Positions 1 to 9,526 of a DNA stretch of 64,000 bases are shown here, one piece after another. The notes below the pieces were generated by a model, which saw only the letters and a program-made list of their open reading frames with translations, was not told where the DNA came from and did no database searches. A program made the position numbers and the translations under genes. Each line of letters starts with the position of its first letter. Positions within the stretch are counted from its first letter, which is position 1. Source of the DNA: Nostoc sp. CHAB 5844 (GTDB lineage: Bacteria; Cyanobacteriota; Cyanobacteriia; Cyanobacteriales; Nostocaceae); assembly GCF_020829595.1 (NCBI RefSeq), contig NZ_JAIVFW010000016.1, positions 1 to 64,000 on the forward strand, written 5' to 3'.

Positions 1-243
1 TAGAGACTAACATGATTGAAGCTTATGATTCACTCATTTGTAACCAAAAAAAACTTATGTCTTCACCTTCCTTGAATAACTAATCAATCCTTAAACTGGC
101 TTTTTGTTACTTTTTCAGCAAGCCCTAAATATAGAAAAATTATTTGCTTGACAACGCTATCACAAATTTCTGCCGAGTCTGCTTCTCACAAGTGCGTTAA
201 TGAAGCGATCGCCCTTAACGCTTTTTCTTGGTAACATCAGATT
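1..243. other. intergenic, no gene seen
   Basis: AT-rich sequence with one HIP1-like GCGATCGC near 207. I see no convincing coding frame, tRNA or terminator. It lies downstream of arfB. Confidence 0.5.
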
Positions 244-657
244 TTAATCAATTACCTGCCTTCTCATGGACTTAATTTGTCCACGTTTAGTTTTACTGTC
301 AAGACGCTTTTTTTGAGAACTGCGAGTTGGTTTGGTGGGTTTGCGTATTTGAGGCAATACGACTGCGCTTAGTATCAGTTGCTTGAGTCGTTGCAAAGCT
401 TCTTCCCGGTTTTGTTCTTGGCTACGGTGTTCTTGAGCTTTGATCACAACAACTCCCTCTTGAGTGATACGTCGGTCGTTTAGCTTTAAAAGTTGCTGTT
501 TATAAAAAGCAGGTAGTGATGAAGCTTCAATGTCGAAGCGTAAATGAATGGCTGTAGCAACTTTGTTGACATTTTGACCCCCTGCTCCTTGAGAACGAAT
601 CGCACTAATTTCGAGTTCGCTATCAGGGATGATGATTTTATTGGAAATTTGCAGCAT
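244..657 (-). CDS. arfB: alternative ribosome-rescue factor ArfB (YaeJ-type peptidyl-tRNA hydrolase)
   Basis: A 137-residue protein of the codon-independent release-factor family, which hydrolyses peptidyl-tRNA on ribosomes stalled on truncated mRNA. The class I release factor signature is visible: GAGGQ at residues 24-28 followed by NVNKVATA. The C-terminus (about 105-137) is strongly basic, as expected for the tail that enters the empty mRNA channel. It lacks the codon-recognition domains of RF1/RF2, and its length matches the family. The ATG at 657 is the only sensible start. It appears to be transcribed alone. Confidence 0.93.
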   Translation of the reverse strand: MLQISNKIIIPDSELEISAIRSQGAGGQNVNKVATAIHLRFDIEASSLPAFYKQQLLKLNDRRITQEGVVVIKAQEHRSQEQNREEALQRLKQLILSAVVLPQIRKPTKPTRSSQKKRLDSKTKRGQIKSMRRQVID

Positions 658-775
658 AACTTAATATATAGCTTACTCGGTGCGATCGCTACAGCTATCA
701 ATTGAGCGATTTTCTCTGTGAAAGTAGTTTGATAAAACCTGACTTTTCACGGGATCTGGAAAACTTCTCTCTAAA

Positions 776-862
776 TCTCTCTCCTTGTAGGAGAGAGACT
801 TTGAATTTTCCCCCTTCCCGACGCGGGAAGGGGGCTAGGGGGTTAGGTTTTTCGTCGGCTTT
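776..862. repeat. dispersed palindromic repeat cluster
   Basis: Two adjacent hairpins: CTCTCTCCTTGTAGGAGAGAG near 778-798, and a CCCCCTTCCCG...CGGGAAGGGGG stem near 810-832, followed by a GGGGGTTAGG tail. A closely similar tail is seen near 57160-57183, so this is a dispersed element rather than a gene. Open frames here are by-products of the repeat. Confidence 0.7.
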
Positions 863-921
863 TCCACATGACGTGAAAAGTCAGGATAAAACAAGAGTAG
901 AGTTTGAGCTACCTACCACTA

Positions 922-1113
922 ATGACTACCACCAAAATTCACTTAGTTGTTGGCATTCATAACTTTACTCTGTTGGTATTTTATACAGAGACTGATTGCT
1001 GGCAGTTCCGGTTGATTAGTGCTGGTGGTGCAGTGTTTGGTGAACGCAAGCTTTACTATACGCCCGACGCTGCAGAGAAAGCAGGGCGTGAGTGGATTAG
1101 ACAGGGTAATTAA
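922..1113 (+). CDS. small conserved-looking hypothetical protein
   Basis: A 63-residue protein if started at the ATG at 922; a TTG 18 bases upstream in the same frame is less likely. The sequence has alternating hydrophobic residues and a hydrophilic C-terminus ending in a WIRQGN motif, consistent with a small soluble alpha/beta fold. No known motif is recognised. It stands alone between a repeat cluster and another small gene. It could be a fragment, but its composition is protein-like. Confidence 0.5.
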   Translation: MTTTKIHLVVGIHNFTLLVFYTETDCWQFRLISAGGAVFGERKLYYTPDAAEKAGREWIRQGN

Positions 1114-1213
1114 AGGAATAAGATTTTTAGAGAGTTCTTGCTTAAATCCTAGTAAGATAAAATTGAGGTATTGTCAGCATTTAATGTAAATTGCAAAGCA
1201 TTCCTCAATTCTT

Positions 1214-1378
1214 ATGAATATAAAACTTCAGACAGAAAAAGATAAATTACAGGCAAGCAATAGTATAGAGATAAATCCAGCAATAGAAAACGAAAAAATT
1301 CTATGTTCTCACTGTCAGCGTACCGCTACGAACGGTATCAAATGTAAAGGTATTTGTGTCGCTGACAATGACTATTAA
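1214..1378 (+). CDS. 54-residue protein with a CxxC...CxxxC cluster
   Basis: ATG at 1214 and TAA at 1376 give 54 residues. The N-terminal half is polar and probably disordered. The C-terminal half carries four cysteines, CSHCQ at 31-35 and CKGIC at 44-48, spaced like a zinc-binding knuckle, and the protein ends in VADNDY. I recall similar short proteins in Nostoc-like genomes but no function. Intact spacing of the cysteines supports a real gene. Possible roles include a small zinc-binding or redox protein, which is inference only. Confidence 0.6.
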   Translation: MNIKLQTEKDKLQASNSIEINPAIENEKILCSHCQRTATNGIKCKGICVADNDY

Positions 1379-1419
1379 GGGAATAAATTTTATCGTTTTT
1401 ATTTCCCATTATGACATAA

Positions 1420-1863
1420 CTACAGAACCATTAAATAAGTATCTTTTCCTTCTACTGGCAAAATTCGTAGTTTCTGATTTATCAAATCTGGTTCTAATCC
1501 TAAATCTTCTAAAGGGATTAGTCCTAATAAAGGGTCTGAATCTTCTGGTAATTCAATACAATTAAATATGCCTTCTCTGCCTTCAACGGCAAGGTTCAAC
1601 ATTTTAAAAATCCGAGCTTTTTGTATTCCTGTAGCTACCTTTACGTCTACTTCTCCTTGAAGAGGTAAGCCTAAGTCAAGAATAATATTTTTAGGTAAAC
1701 ACAGTCTGGTTGCACCTGTGTCTACTAAAACATCATGTAAAGTCATTGAGCGTATTTGTTCTGGAGAAATAAATCCTCTGTCTGCAAGCGTCTGGTCAAT
1801 TTGATTAGTAATAGTGATTGTGGTGGTTACTTTGCCCATTTTTTCACTTTTGCTCAGTGTCAT
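1420..1863 (-). CDS. retropepsin-like aspartyl protease family protein
   Basis: A 147-residue protein with the single-domain clan AA signature: LVDTGATRLCLP at about 46-57, where DTGA supplies the catalytic Asp. A second conserved glycine region is LLGLIPLEDLG near 112-122, the usual LLG-x-L-x-L motif of these small proteases. Such proteins act as homodimers, each giving one Asp. The start at 1863 is preceded by a GAGGA ribosome-binding site; an internal Met at residue 9 is an alternative. In cyanobacteria these are often accessory genes near toxin-antitoxin loci, but no partner is visible here. Confidence 0.78.
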   Translation of the reverse strand: MTLSKSEKMGKVTTTITITNQIDQTLADRGFISPEQIRSMTLHDVLVDTGATRLCLPKNIILDLGLPLQGEVDVKVATGIQKARIFKMLNLAVEGREGIFNCIELPEDSDPLLGLIPLEDLGLEPDLINQKLRILPVEGKDTYLMVL

Positions 1864-2112
1864 ATTATTGTCCTCTAAATTTTAAACGCAGAGGGATGAA
1901 GAGGTAAGCGCAGCGAAAAGTTGCGTGCGGTGAGGTAGTCGCAGTCTTGGCGGTTCCCGTCGATTGCGAACTACCGAACCCGGAGGGGGGTTCCCCCGTT
2001 GAGCAAACTTTTCAAGACAAAGTTACGCGGAGTTTTTGTTGTAGTAGTGGCGTGAGTTAATTTAGTTAAACGCCACTACAATTTGAGGTTTACGATTTTT
2101 TAGACTTCAGAC
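1864..2112. repeat. intergenic palindromic repeats
   Basis: Contains GC-rich palindromic material unlike its AT-rich surroundings, notably GGAGGGGGGTTCCCCC near 1982-1998. This core recurs in the window near 28950, 29411 and 56990, and belongs to a dispersed Nostoc-type repeat family. No gene seen. Confidence 0.65.
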
Positions 2113-3600
2113 TTACCCCCCAATGCCCAAACGCCCAGCCAAGCCGGGAGTCAAGGGCAAAAGAGTTGCAATCATTAAGAATAAAGCCAAAAGACCTAAA
2201 GCGGCTCTGGCATCATCAGGTTCGCTGATTTCATTTAAGCTAGGGCGTTCTAAATCCCGTTGTAAAAGCAGAATTACAATTGCCCAGTACATTGCCAATG
2301 TATTACCGAGAGAAACTAACGCCAGCAAAATTAAAGTTGCAAATGTTGCCCTTCCGGCAGTTTTGCGACCATAAATTGCTTGAACAATGCGCCCACCATC
2401 TAGTTGTCCGGCTGGCATTAAGTTTAAAGCAGTGATTACCAACCCCAGCCAACCAATGATTACTAAAGGATGGACGTTAACTAAAGGTGATTGTAAAGCC
2501 GAACCGAGGACTACTCGCGCCAAGCTACCAACCAAAATTGAGCCTTGAAAAAACTGATTAGGTAATTGAAATAAACTACCTGGATGGGAAAGTAATAACC
2601 CCACAATCAACATAATCAAAGACACAAGACCGCCAGCCGCTGGCCCTGCTAAAGTAATATCAAATAATGCCGTGCGGTTGGGTAACAAAGATTCAAAACG
2701 TGTAATTGAACCAAAGGAACCAATTTGCACCGCAGGTAAAAAGAAAGGCCAGCTAAGACGGACTTGATAACGGCGGGCAAGTATCCAATGACCGATTTCG
2801 TGTGCTATCAAAATTGCAAATATGCCCAGGCCAATGGGTAAAGCTTGCGTTAACCGCGCTGGGTTGGCGAATAAATCAAAATTCAGCAATAATCCCGCAG
2901 TTTCTAAACAGGTAGCCAGAGTGGCGATGAGCAAGATCCCAGCAAAGGCTTTTTGCGCTGCTGTTGTGGGACGGGGATCGTTACGGCTAGGAAGTACAAT
3001 TACTACAGGTTTATCGTCTGTGTTTTCTACTAAAAACAGGCGGTATTGTTCACCAACACGTTCTCGCAAACTAGCGCTGAGGCGGTTATGAACTTCTTGG
3101 GGTTCTCCGCGTAGATTACCTTTAAAGATAGCGCCTTCTTGGTAGGCGATCGTTTCTGTAGCGAAAAATGTATCAAGCCCAAAAATGCCTTTGATAGCAT
3201 TCAAGTCGGCTTCTGGAATTGATAATACTTGAATTTTTAGTTCGCCAATCACTGGTGGTTGTCCAGCATTGCCTTCCGAAGTGGAATCAGCTGCAAGCCT
3301 TTCCGTCGCGCGTTGCTTGAGAATGGCATCTTGTCCAGCCGCCCGCAGTTGTCTGCCAAGGTAAATGTACAACCCAGCAGAAGCTACTACCAAGAACAGT
3401 ATACCGACTATGTTGAGGTAAATTCCGGCAGCAAACAAACCAAAGAATAATAGCCAGGGAGCCATTAAAACCACTGACTGCAACCAGGCTAAGATTCCCA
3501 GTTTTCCAAAAGGTCTGGCGCGATAAAAGCCCCAACCTAAAATTCCGAAAGCTACTAATAAAATTGCTGCAATTATAGGAGTCTCTGAGGAAGCAAACAT
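2113..3600 (-). CDS. site-2 protease family zinc metalloprotease (M50)
   Basis: About 495 residues, an intramembrane zinc protease that cuts membrane-bound substrates such as anti-sigma factors. The zinc motif HEIGH is at about 267-271 inside a transmembrane helix, and the second ligand motif is LDGG at about 400-403 in NLMPAGQLDGGR. Two N-terminal hydrophobic segments come first, then a soluble region (about 90-215), then at least six membrane helices. This resembles the plant and cyanobacterial EGY-like branch. ATG at 3600 is preferred over the TTG at 3606. It is apparently monocistronic; no substrate is evident next door. Confidence 0.9.
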   Translation of the reverse strand: MFASSETPIIAAILLVAFGILGWGFYRARPFGKLGILAWLQSVVLMAPWLLFFGLFAAGIYLNIVGILFLVVASAGLYIYLGRQLRAAGQDAILKQRATERLAADSTSEGNAGQPPVIGELKIQVLSIPEADLNAIKGIFGLDTFFATETIAYQEGAIFKGNLRGEPQEVHNRLSASLRERVGEQYRLFLVENTDDKPVVIVLPSRNDPRPTTAAQKAFAGILLIATLATCLETAGLLLNFDLFANPARLTQALPIGLGIFAILIAHEIGHWILARRYQVRLSWPFFLPAVQIGSFGSITRFESLLPNRTALFDITLAGPAAGGLVSLIMLIVGLLLSHPGSLFQLPNQFFQGSILVGSLARVVLGSALQSPLVNVHPLVIIGWLGLVITALNLMPAGQLDGGRIVQAIYGRKTAGRATFATLILLALVSLGNTLAMYWAIVILLLQRDLERPSLNEISEPDDARAALGLLALFLMIATLLPLTPGLAGRLGIGG

Positions 3601-3955
3601 TTCCAAACCCTTCGCTGTGAAAGACCAAGCCTGAGTTGGTCAGGTGTGAGAGATATAGCAGAAGGCAGGAGGCAGAAGGCAGAAGGCAGGAGGTAAAAGT
3701 ATTATTCCTGGCTTTCACACTTTCAAAATTTCCTAATCTCTATGCTTGTTGCTATATATCTATTAATGTATAACGCCACCTGTTTCCAGCCCAAATCTGT
3801 CATAGGCTAATGCGTAAGTTTGAGTAGCGTGACAAGATGAGAATAGTCTATGAAAACTGCGAATTTACACTATTCTAGTTATGCCACGCTACTACTCCTG
3901 ATAGAGCTTTGGATGTTTTTTATCCTTCAGACTTCACACTTCAGACTTCATACTT
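3601..3955. repeat. intergenic region with STRR and an inverted repeat
   Basis: Holds a heptanucleotide tandem repeat (GAAGGCA/GGAGGCA, 3661-3693), a second CTTCAGA/CTTCACA repeat near 3928-3957, and an imperfect inverted repeat with arms around GTAGCGTG (near 3825) and CACGCTAC (near 3885), with GAATAGT/ACTATTC inside. No gene seen. Confidence 0.75.
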
Positions 3956-5884
3956 CTAAGATTCTCGTCCTGTTGCCCAAGTGTCACGCCATTTGACTGT
4001 GCCTTCTTTGGCTACTACCCAACGCCGGGGTGTGGTGTTTTCCCGTAATGGCGATCGCCCTTCGCGCCACAGGGCATACTTATAACTAATCAATTTGCCA
4101 GCACTCTCATCAAAGGGAATTTCTGCAAACCAAGTATTAGCATTGATGTATTCTAAGGGATAAGCTTTACTAATGTCCCAATTGCCTAACTCTGGGCAGT
4201 CTCCTGTGACGACAATTGTTTCACCCGGTTGGGTATACACGCCATTGAGTTGCACCCGAATGATAGTTTGTCCTTTGATTCGTTCGCCAACGTGGCTGAT
4301 GACAATTACTCCTCGTTCTTCTAGTTGCAAGTTGGAAATTTTGCCATCTTTGACTTCAAATTTATTGCGTGTAACCACACAAGTATGTTCGCCATCGGGT
4401 AGTTCTGTCTCGATTTCTGGCAATGTTACTTCTGTGCCTCGGTTGAGGGCGACGAAGCAGAGGGAATCACGATAACGGCGCACGTAGCAGTAAACATCGG
4501 GGGTGATGTATTTTTGCCAATGGCTACCCATTGAGATAGCAGGATTCAGCCGTCGTAAGCCAGATAGTAATCTAATACAACGATAAACTTCTGTATCGTT
4601 GTCCCATTTTTCCATCATCGGACGGTTGTATGGGTCGTTCCCGCCATCAATGTCGTTATGGAGATACTGTTCTGTACCGTAATAGATGCAAGGAATACCA
4701 CGGGATGTCATAATTAAGGCGATCGCAACTTTCAACATCGCTGGATCAGGGTTCAGCGATTGAAAGCGCGGCATATCATGGTTATCGATGAAGGTAATTA
4801 ACTCAGTTGCGCCGTTGTAGTGGTAGTCTTCATCAAAGATGTATTGAATTGTTTGAAATCCGTTTTCGGAACCTTGGGCTAGGGCAGCGCGAATTGCCAC
4901 GCACAATCCAAAGTCTAGCATCGTCATCCCGGAATTGTTGGTAAATTCCACAGAGCGATCGTCACTTGGACTGCTGTATATCCATTCACCAAAAATAAAC
5001 ACATCTGGTCTGTGGTTGTACATATCGCCTGTAAATTCTTGCCAAAACCAGATGGGCATATGCTTCACAGTGTCTACACGCAGTGCATCTACACCTCTGT
5101 CTAGCCATTGTTTAATGGCTGATTTGATGTAATCACGATATTTACTGTTGTTTTCATTGAAGGTTGCTAAACCAGCTAATTCACAGTTTTGTACTTGCCA
5201 ATCATCTTCCCAGTTTTGTACTTCACCATAATGGTGATACCAGTTATTGACATCGTTATTGAAGTCAGCAATTTTTACACCATCGTCATACAATTCACCT
5301 TTACTACCGCTAGTATCTGGGGTGCTGTGGTTACAAACAATATCCAGCACCAGCTTCATATTCCGCTTGTGCAACTCTGCAATTAAGCGGTCAAATGTTG
5401 TATTTTTTGCTTCTTGCGTTTCATTTAAAGAAGGGTTTTCTCCTTTTGCAATAAAGCGGGGATTAATTCGTTTAAAATCTTTTGTCCAATAACCATGTAT
5501 GGCTGCATTGCCCACAAATAACTCTTCCACTTGCTCAAATAGAGGAGTTAACCAAACAGCGGTGACTCCCATATTTTTGAGATAATCTAATTTGTCGATG
5601 ACACCTTGCAAATCGCCGCCCCAGTATTTACCCCAGTCTTGTCCACTGGGATCGTATAATTCTGAGTTAATCCCTTCACTATTTTCGGGGTCGCCGTCAA
5701 AAAAGCGATCTACAACGAGGAAGTAAATTGTTTCTTGGCGAAATTCAATATCTCTCGTGTAGAGGAACTCTAAGTTAAGCTCTGTATCTGATGGTGGTGT
5801 TTGGATCAGCGCTTCGACTTCTGCTGTTGCTGAATCTACCTTGTATTGGTCTGGTGAGAACTGGGATGGAGGTGTTTGCACCAT
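3956..5884 (-). CDS. GH13 alpha-amylase family protein with C-terminal CBM20 starch-binding domain
   Basis: A 642-residue glycoside hydrolase acting on alpha-glucans. GH13 motifs are all present: region I DIVCNH at 181-186, nucleophile Asp271 in DALRVDTVKH, acid/base Glu300 in FGEW, and transition-state Asp370 in FIDNHD. A beta-sandwich domain follows at about 440-535, and residues about 540-638 match a CBM20 (VVTGDCPELGNWD). No signal peptide or membrane segment is visible, so a cytoplasmic role in glycogen turnover is inferred. The domain order resembles CGTase-type enzymes, but a specific reaction cannot be assigned. Transcribed alone. Confidence 0.9.
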   Translation of the reverse strand: MVQTPPSQFSPDQYKVDSATAEVEALIQTPPSDTELNLEFLYTRDIEFRQETIYFLVVDRFFDGDPENSEGINSELYDPSGQDWGKYWGGDLQGVIDKLDYLKNMGVTAVWLTPLFEQVEELFVGNAAIHGYWTKDFKRINPRFIAKGENPSLNETQEAKNTTFDRLIAELHKRNMKLVLDIVCNHSTPDTSGSKGELYDDGVKIADFNNDVNNWYHHYGEVQNWEDDWQVQNCELAGLATFNENNSKYRDYIKSAIKQWLDRGVDALRVDTVKHMPIWFWQEFTGDMYNHRPDVFIFGEWIYSSPSDDRSVEFTNNSGMTMLDFGLCVAIRAALAQGSENGFQTIQYIFDEDYHYNGATELITFIDNHDMPRFQSLNPDPAMLKVAIALIMTSRGIPCIYYGTEQYLHNDIDGGNDPYNRPMMEKWDNDTEVYRCIRLLSGLRRLNPAISMGSHWQKYITPDVYCYVRRYRDSLCFVALNRGTEVTLPEIETELPDGEHTCVVTRNKFEVKDGKISNLQLEERGVIVISHVGERIKGQTIIRVQLNGVYTQPGETIVVTGDCPELGNWDISKAYPLEYINANTWFAEIPFDESAGKLISYKYALWREGRSPLRENTTPRRWVVAKEGTVKWRDTWATGRES

Positions 5885-6638
5885 AAAAGTTTTAAAGTTT
5901 TAAATATTTACTATGTGTTGCTTTGCACTTCGGTATTATGCCATCCTGCTCTTGGTAAAGAAAATCTATCGAGAGCTAGTTTATATTTATATCGTTAGAC
6001 ATAGTTCGCTTGCTAGAGGATAAAAACTTAAGGTTGTAGCAGTTCATCTATAGAGATTTTTTAATCAATATTAAATTAATCCTAAAAATTTAGTTATTTT
6101 TCAAAATATATGTTGAAAACATTGTCAAGCTTCTTTGATACAAGGAAGCAAAAAATACTCTATTTTTTGAGATTCAGCCACTTGAATAAAACTTAGATTT
6201 ACTAGCTAAAGCTTATTGATCTATGCTTTACGTGTTGCATCTGCTGATTAATCTATAGGCTTTTTGTTTGATGATGATAGAATTTATAGAACTGTTAAAA
6301 AAAATTATAAATTGCTTTTTTATGGTAATCATTAGCAGTAGATGAATTTAATAATTCATCTATTAAAACCAAGGAATTTTAAGGAAAACTAGTGTTCTCA
6401 AGACAGATTAAGATGAGTCAGGGGCGACTTTACCAAATTTGCACTGAATTTTTACTGATTTCTGGTTTAAGTAAAGTTTTGAGAGAGAATTGCAAATTGC
6501 TATTTGGATGTCTCATTTGGAGGATGAAGAAAGTTAAGAGTATTGAATACAAATGAATTTCAACATAGATGATTTGAAGGGAAATTTTAGGCGATCGCCC
6601 ATTTTTAACAAAACTAGTAAGCAAAAGGTGTAACAATT
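5885..6638. other. 754-bp AT-rich intergenic region
   Basis: Separates two divergently transcribed genes, so promoters for the amylase and the TerB-like gene should lie here. One HIP1-like site near 6593. A short reverse open frame (6430-6636) has no protein-like features. No RNA gene recognised. Confidence 0.5.
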
Positions 6639-7691
6639 ATGACTAAATATGACAAGGTTTTTAACTCACAAAAGACATTAGAAGAATCTCTAAGTCCTGA
6701 AGAAGCTGTAGCGGCAATTGCTGTGGTGACTGCGATCGCAGATGCTTCGGTTGAAGAAATAGATCCTGAAGGTTTAGCAGGTATCCTGTGGCAATTTGAG
6801 GTTTTTGAAGAATACTCAGAAGATGAAATTATCGAAATCGTTGATAGACTCATCACTATAGCAGAATCACAAGGGCTGAGTCCATTGTTTAACACAGCTA
6901 ATGAATCTCTCACCGAAGATTTAGTGTTAGATGGTTTTGCTGCTGGGGTAGTCGCACTTTTAGATGAAGAAGAATTAATTATTCCCAAAAATAAAGAACC
7001 TTTCCTCAAACAGCTACAAGCAGCCTTGGAACTTGAAGATGAAGAAGCAGAAGAAATCGTCAAAGAGATAATTGCGGCTTTTCAAGCAGCAGAAAATGAA
7101 GATTATTTAGATGATGAAGATGACACAATTACTGTAGAAGAATATACCGAAGATGTATATGAATCGCCCCTAGGAAATTTTACAGTCCCCGTTCCTGTTG
7201 ACCCAGAGCAAGGAGGTAAAATTCAAACACAAGAAGGAGTAGTCGGCTTTTCTGATGATTACGGTACTTTGCTACGCATTGATTATTATCCCATACCGCC
7301 AGAACAGTTAGAAGAACTAGAATCTCAAGGACTGGAAGAATATTTACAAACAATATTAGTAGAAAAGTATGTACCACAAGCAATTTTTACTAATTTACCA
7401 GATGCCCAAGTGAAGTATAGCGAGTATCTAGAAGACACCTTTGCAGGAGCATACTACGCCTTAGTTGATATGCCGAAAGGTTCAACTTTATCTCAACAAG
7501 AAAATAACGGCACTGCTACCAGATTGGATGCGTACCGAGGACTGCTGGCTTTTGTTAATGGGGAGTTTTTATATATAGTTAGCAATCAACGTAGCTTTTT
7601 AAATGGCGAAACACCGAATGCGATCGCTGAAGAAGCTGAGTATATCAAGGATAATATTTTGTCCTTTGTTGAGACTATGGAATTCAGCTAA
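6639..7691 (+). CDS. acidic two-domain protein with TerB-like N-terminus
   Basis: A 350-residue, very acidic protein without signal or membrane segments. Residues about 1-150 are helical with repeated EE/DE clusters and resemble the TerB tellurite-resistance-like fold (a tentative call). Residues about 165-350 form a separate alpha/beta domain with motifs such as YESPLGNF and GVVGFSDDYGTLLRIDYY, a pattern seen in cyanobacterial hypothetical proteins. Start ATG at 6639 follows AAAGGTGTAACAATT. It stands alone and its function is unknown. TerB-like domains often bind metal through acidic residues, which fits the composition. Confidence 0.7.
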   Translation: MTKYDKVFNSQKTLEESLSPEEAVAAIAVVTAIADASVEEIDPEGLAGILWQFEVFEEYSEDEIIEIVDRLITIAESQGLSPLFNTANESLTEDLVLDGFAAGVVALLDEEELIIPKNKEPFLKQLQAALELEDEEAEEIVKEIIAAFQAAENEDYLDDEDDTITVEEYTEDVYESPLGNFTVPVPVDPEQGGKIQTQEGVVGFSDDYGTLLRIDYYPIPPEQLEELESQGLEEYLQTILVEKYVPQAIFTNLPDAQVKYSEYLEDTFAGAYYALVDMPKGSTLSQQENNGTATRLDAYRGLLAFVNGEFLYIVSNQRSFLNGETPNAIAEEAEYIKDNILSFVETMEFS

Positions 7692-7900
7692 AAGTTATGG
7701 TTCTTCGGTACGTATTATGCTGGAATTTTAAATAAAGTCCGTAACTTGCCTTGAATATCAAGCCTTGTAGGTAGTTATAGCGTCAATTTCAGAATTCAGC
7801 CTCAAACGAGGAGAGTAACAGCTGTTATTGTTGCCCAGCAAGGGTTTTAAGCTTATTCACAGACGTATTTAGCATAATAAGTAATGAAGAGCCAAAGTTA

Positions 7901-8470
7901 TTAATCACCCCTCAAAAAATTAAACTCTGATTTAATATGCCATTGCCTACCATCATGAAGTAATAGCGTTAATTTGTCGGCAGTAAATTCAAATTGCAGC
8001 CGACGATTGGCAAATTCTGGCCAAGCGGCTTTAAAATTCTGCCGAGTTAAATCTCGAAACGCAACTGTCATATGCGGCGCAAAAGGACGCTTTTTACCAA
8101 CCTGATCGACAATTCCTAAGCTGGTTTCCATGTGCATCATTAAATCTGCTTGTAAAGTTAGCAGTTCTTGACTTCTCACCACATCAATATATATAACGCG
8201 GGGAGCAAAAGCATTAAAACCATTAAGTGTCACTAGTAGTGGCTGTTGCTGGTTCGTAAACTCCCGCAAAGATACTTCTAAGCATAACAAATTACGATCT
8301 GCCCATCTAAAAGGTGGTTGCAGCGTAATGTGTGGCGGCGATTTTTGGGCGTGGCGACTGTTGTAGTGTTCAGCAAAGTATTGCTTAATTTCGTTGGCAT
8401 AAGCCTGAATATCTGGCGGTGGCAGTAAAGCGACGAAAAAAAGTTTCATCATGCGATGATCAACAGTCAT
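7901..8470 (-). CDS. 2'-5' RNA ligase / cyclic phosphodiesterase (2H phosphoesterase) family protein
   Basis: A 189-residue member of the 2H superfamily. The two signature tetrapeptides are visible: PHITL (His47, Thr49) and PHMTV (His133, Thr135), each on the expected beta strand. Family members open or close cyclic phosphates on RNA ends or small molecules; the true substrate here cannot be told. A start at an internal Met (residue 7 or 8, MKLFFVALLPP) is as plausible as the ATG at 8470, because family members usually begin with that hydrophobic strand. Confidence 0.85.
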   Translation of the reverse strand: MTVDHRMMKLFFVALLPPPDIQAYANEIKQYFAEHYNSRHAQKSPPHITLQPPFRWADRNLLCLEVSLREFTNQQQPLLVTLNGFNAFAPRVIYIDVVRSQELLTLQADLMMHMETSLGIVDQVGKKRPFAPHMTVAFRDLTRQNFKAAWPEFANRRLQFEFTADKLTLLLHDGRQWHIKSEFNFLRGD

Positions 8471-8597
8471 ACCGTTTCACTTTAAGATTGATACAAACAG
8501 GCAGTAAGAAGTTAGAATTTTATAACTGTCGTCAAATACGTTAGAACAGTGTTGATAGCTCAAAGCCTTGAATAAACTGGGTTTATACTCAGCACTT

Positions 8598-9047
8598 CTA
8601 AGAGCGATCGCGCTTGAGATCGTAAATTACTTTCTCAAGATACCAATCAATTGTCTGTCCGGGATTGAGAAGTTGTTGCTGTTTTAGCAATCGGTTTGCC
8701 ACAGCAGCATTTCCTTGAAGTAGAGTCAGTAGTTCAGTATGCAATTTTTTACTTGGTACTGAACTTACAGTGTATAGTCTTGGTTCTGATTGTGTCCGCT
8801 GCTTGTTCAGTTGAATTTGTTGTTGCAGGTACAATTCTTTTTGGCGTGCCTGGTGCATTAACTTGTCCAGATCAGATTGCTTGTGAAAAATTTCTCGCAT
8901 CTGTTGTTCTAATGCGGCTTGTGTGTCCATTAGCACGGCTTTTTTTTTGGCTATTTGAAGTTGGATCTCGTGTACCTCTAGCAATTTTTTCTCTAGTTCG
9001 GTTAAGATTGGCATAGCATTAAATTGAATCGGGTATTTATCCACCAT
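8598..9047 (-). CDS. coiled-coil hypothetical protein
   Basis: 149 residues. The first 90 form an almost unbroken coiled coil rich in Gln, Lys and Leu (LEKKLLEVHEIQLQIAKKK), followed by a short C-terminal region ending in TIDWYLEKVIYDLKRDRS. No signal peptide or catalytic motif. A second start at Met12 (9014) is possible. Not recognised; could be a scaffold or a small cytoskeletal protein, by composition only. No operon partner. Confidence 0.6.
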   Translation of the reverse strand: MVDKYPIQFNAMPILTELEKKLLEVHEIQLQIAKKKAVLMDTQAALEQQMREIFHKQSDLDKLMHQARQKELYLQQQIQLNKQRTQSEPRLYTVSSVPSKKLHTELLTLLQGNAAVANRLLKQQQLLNPGQTIDWYLEKVIYDLKRDRS

Positions 9048-9259
9048 GTGGGAAATTTCTACTCATTAGCATCAGAGGATACCCGTATTTATGATTAAAG
9101 TTATTCTGGTTTATAGCTATAAATAAACTCATATCTTGTAACTTAGGACATACAGCAAATTTTAAGTTACTGAAGTACAGCATTTAGGTCTCAAAGTTAT
9201 ATAGAGAGTCTGTTCTGACTTCTGCTATAAGTGATATGTAGTAAGAGGTTGCCAGCAAA

Positions 9260-9526
9260 ATGCCGTGGTTTGTCAAGATAGAATCAGGAAAAGTTGATAA
9301 AACCATCTTTGACCAATATGTACCCGCCCATAAAGCCTATGTGCAGGATTTAATCGCCAAAGGCCATAAAGCCAAAACAGGCTATTGGGCAAAAATGGGA
9401 GGAGGAATGTTACTGTTTGAAGCCGCTTCTCTGGACGAAGCGCAAGCAATTATTGCTCTTGACCCTTTGGTAAAAAATAGCTGTGTTAACTACCAGCTTT
9501 ACGAATGGAAAATTATCGTCGAGTAG
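9260..9526 (+). CDS. YciI family protein
   Basis: 88 residues, a small alpha/beta ferredoxin-like fold (dimeric barrel). Recognisable features are the N-terminal strand MPWFVKIE, the helix around HKAYVQDLIAKGHKAKTGYW, and the LFEAASLDEAQAIIALDPLVKNS region. Family members carry a conserved His/Asp pair, but the reaction is usually unknown. An AAGAGG ribosome-binding site precedes the start. The last 14 codons and the sequence beyond them are tandemly duplicated downstream (9673-9864). Confidence 0.85.
   Translation: MPWFVKIESGKVDKTIFDQYVPAHKAYVQDLIAKGHKAKTGYWAKMGGGMLLFEAASLDEAQAIIALDPLVKNSCVNYQLYEWKIIVE

Noticed and set aside
702-962. Open frame of 86 codons
   Set aside because: It runs through a dispersed palindromic repeat and lacks protein-like composition.
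8696-9016. 106-codon forward frame
   Set aside because: Antisense shadow of the coiled-coil gene at 8598-9047.
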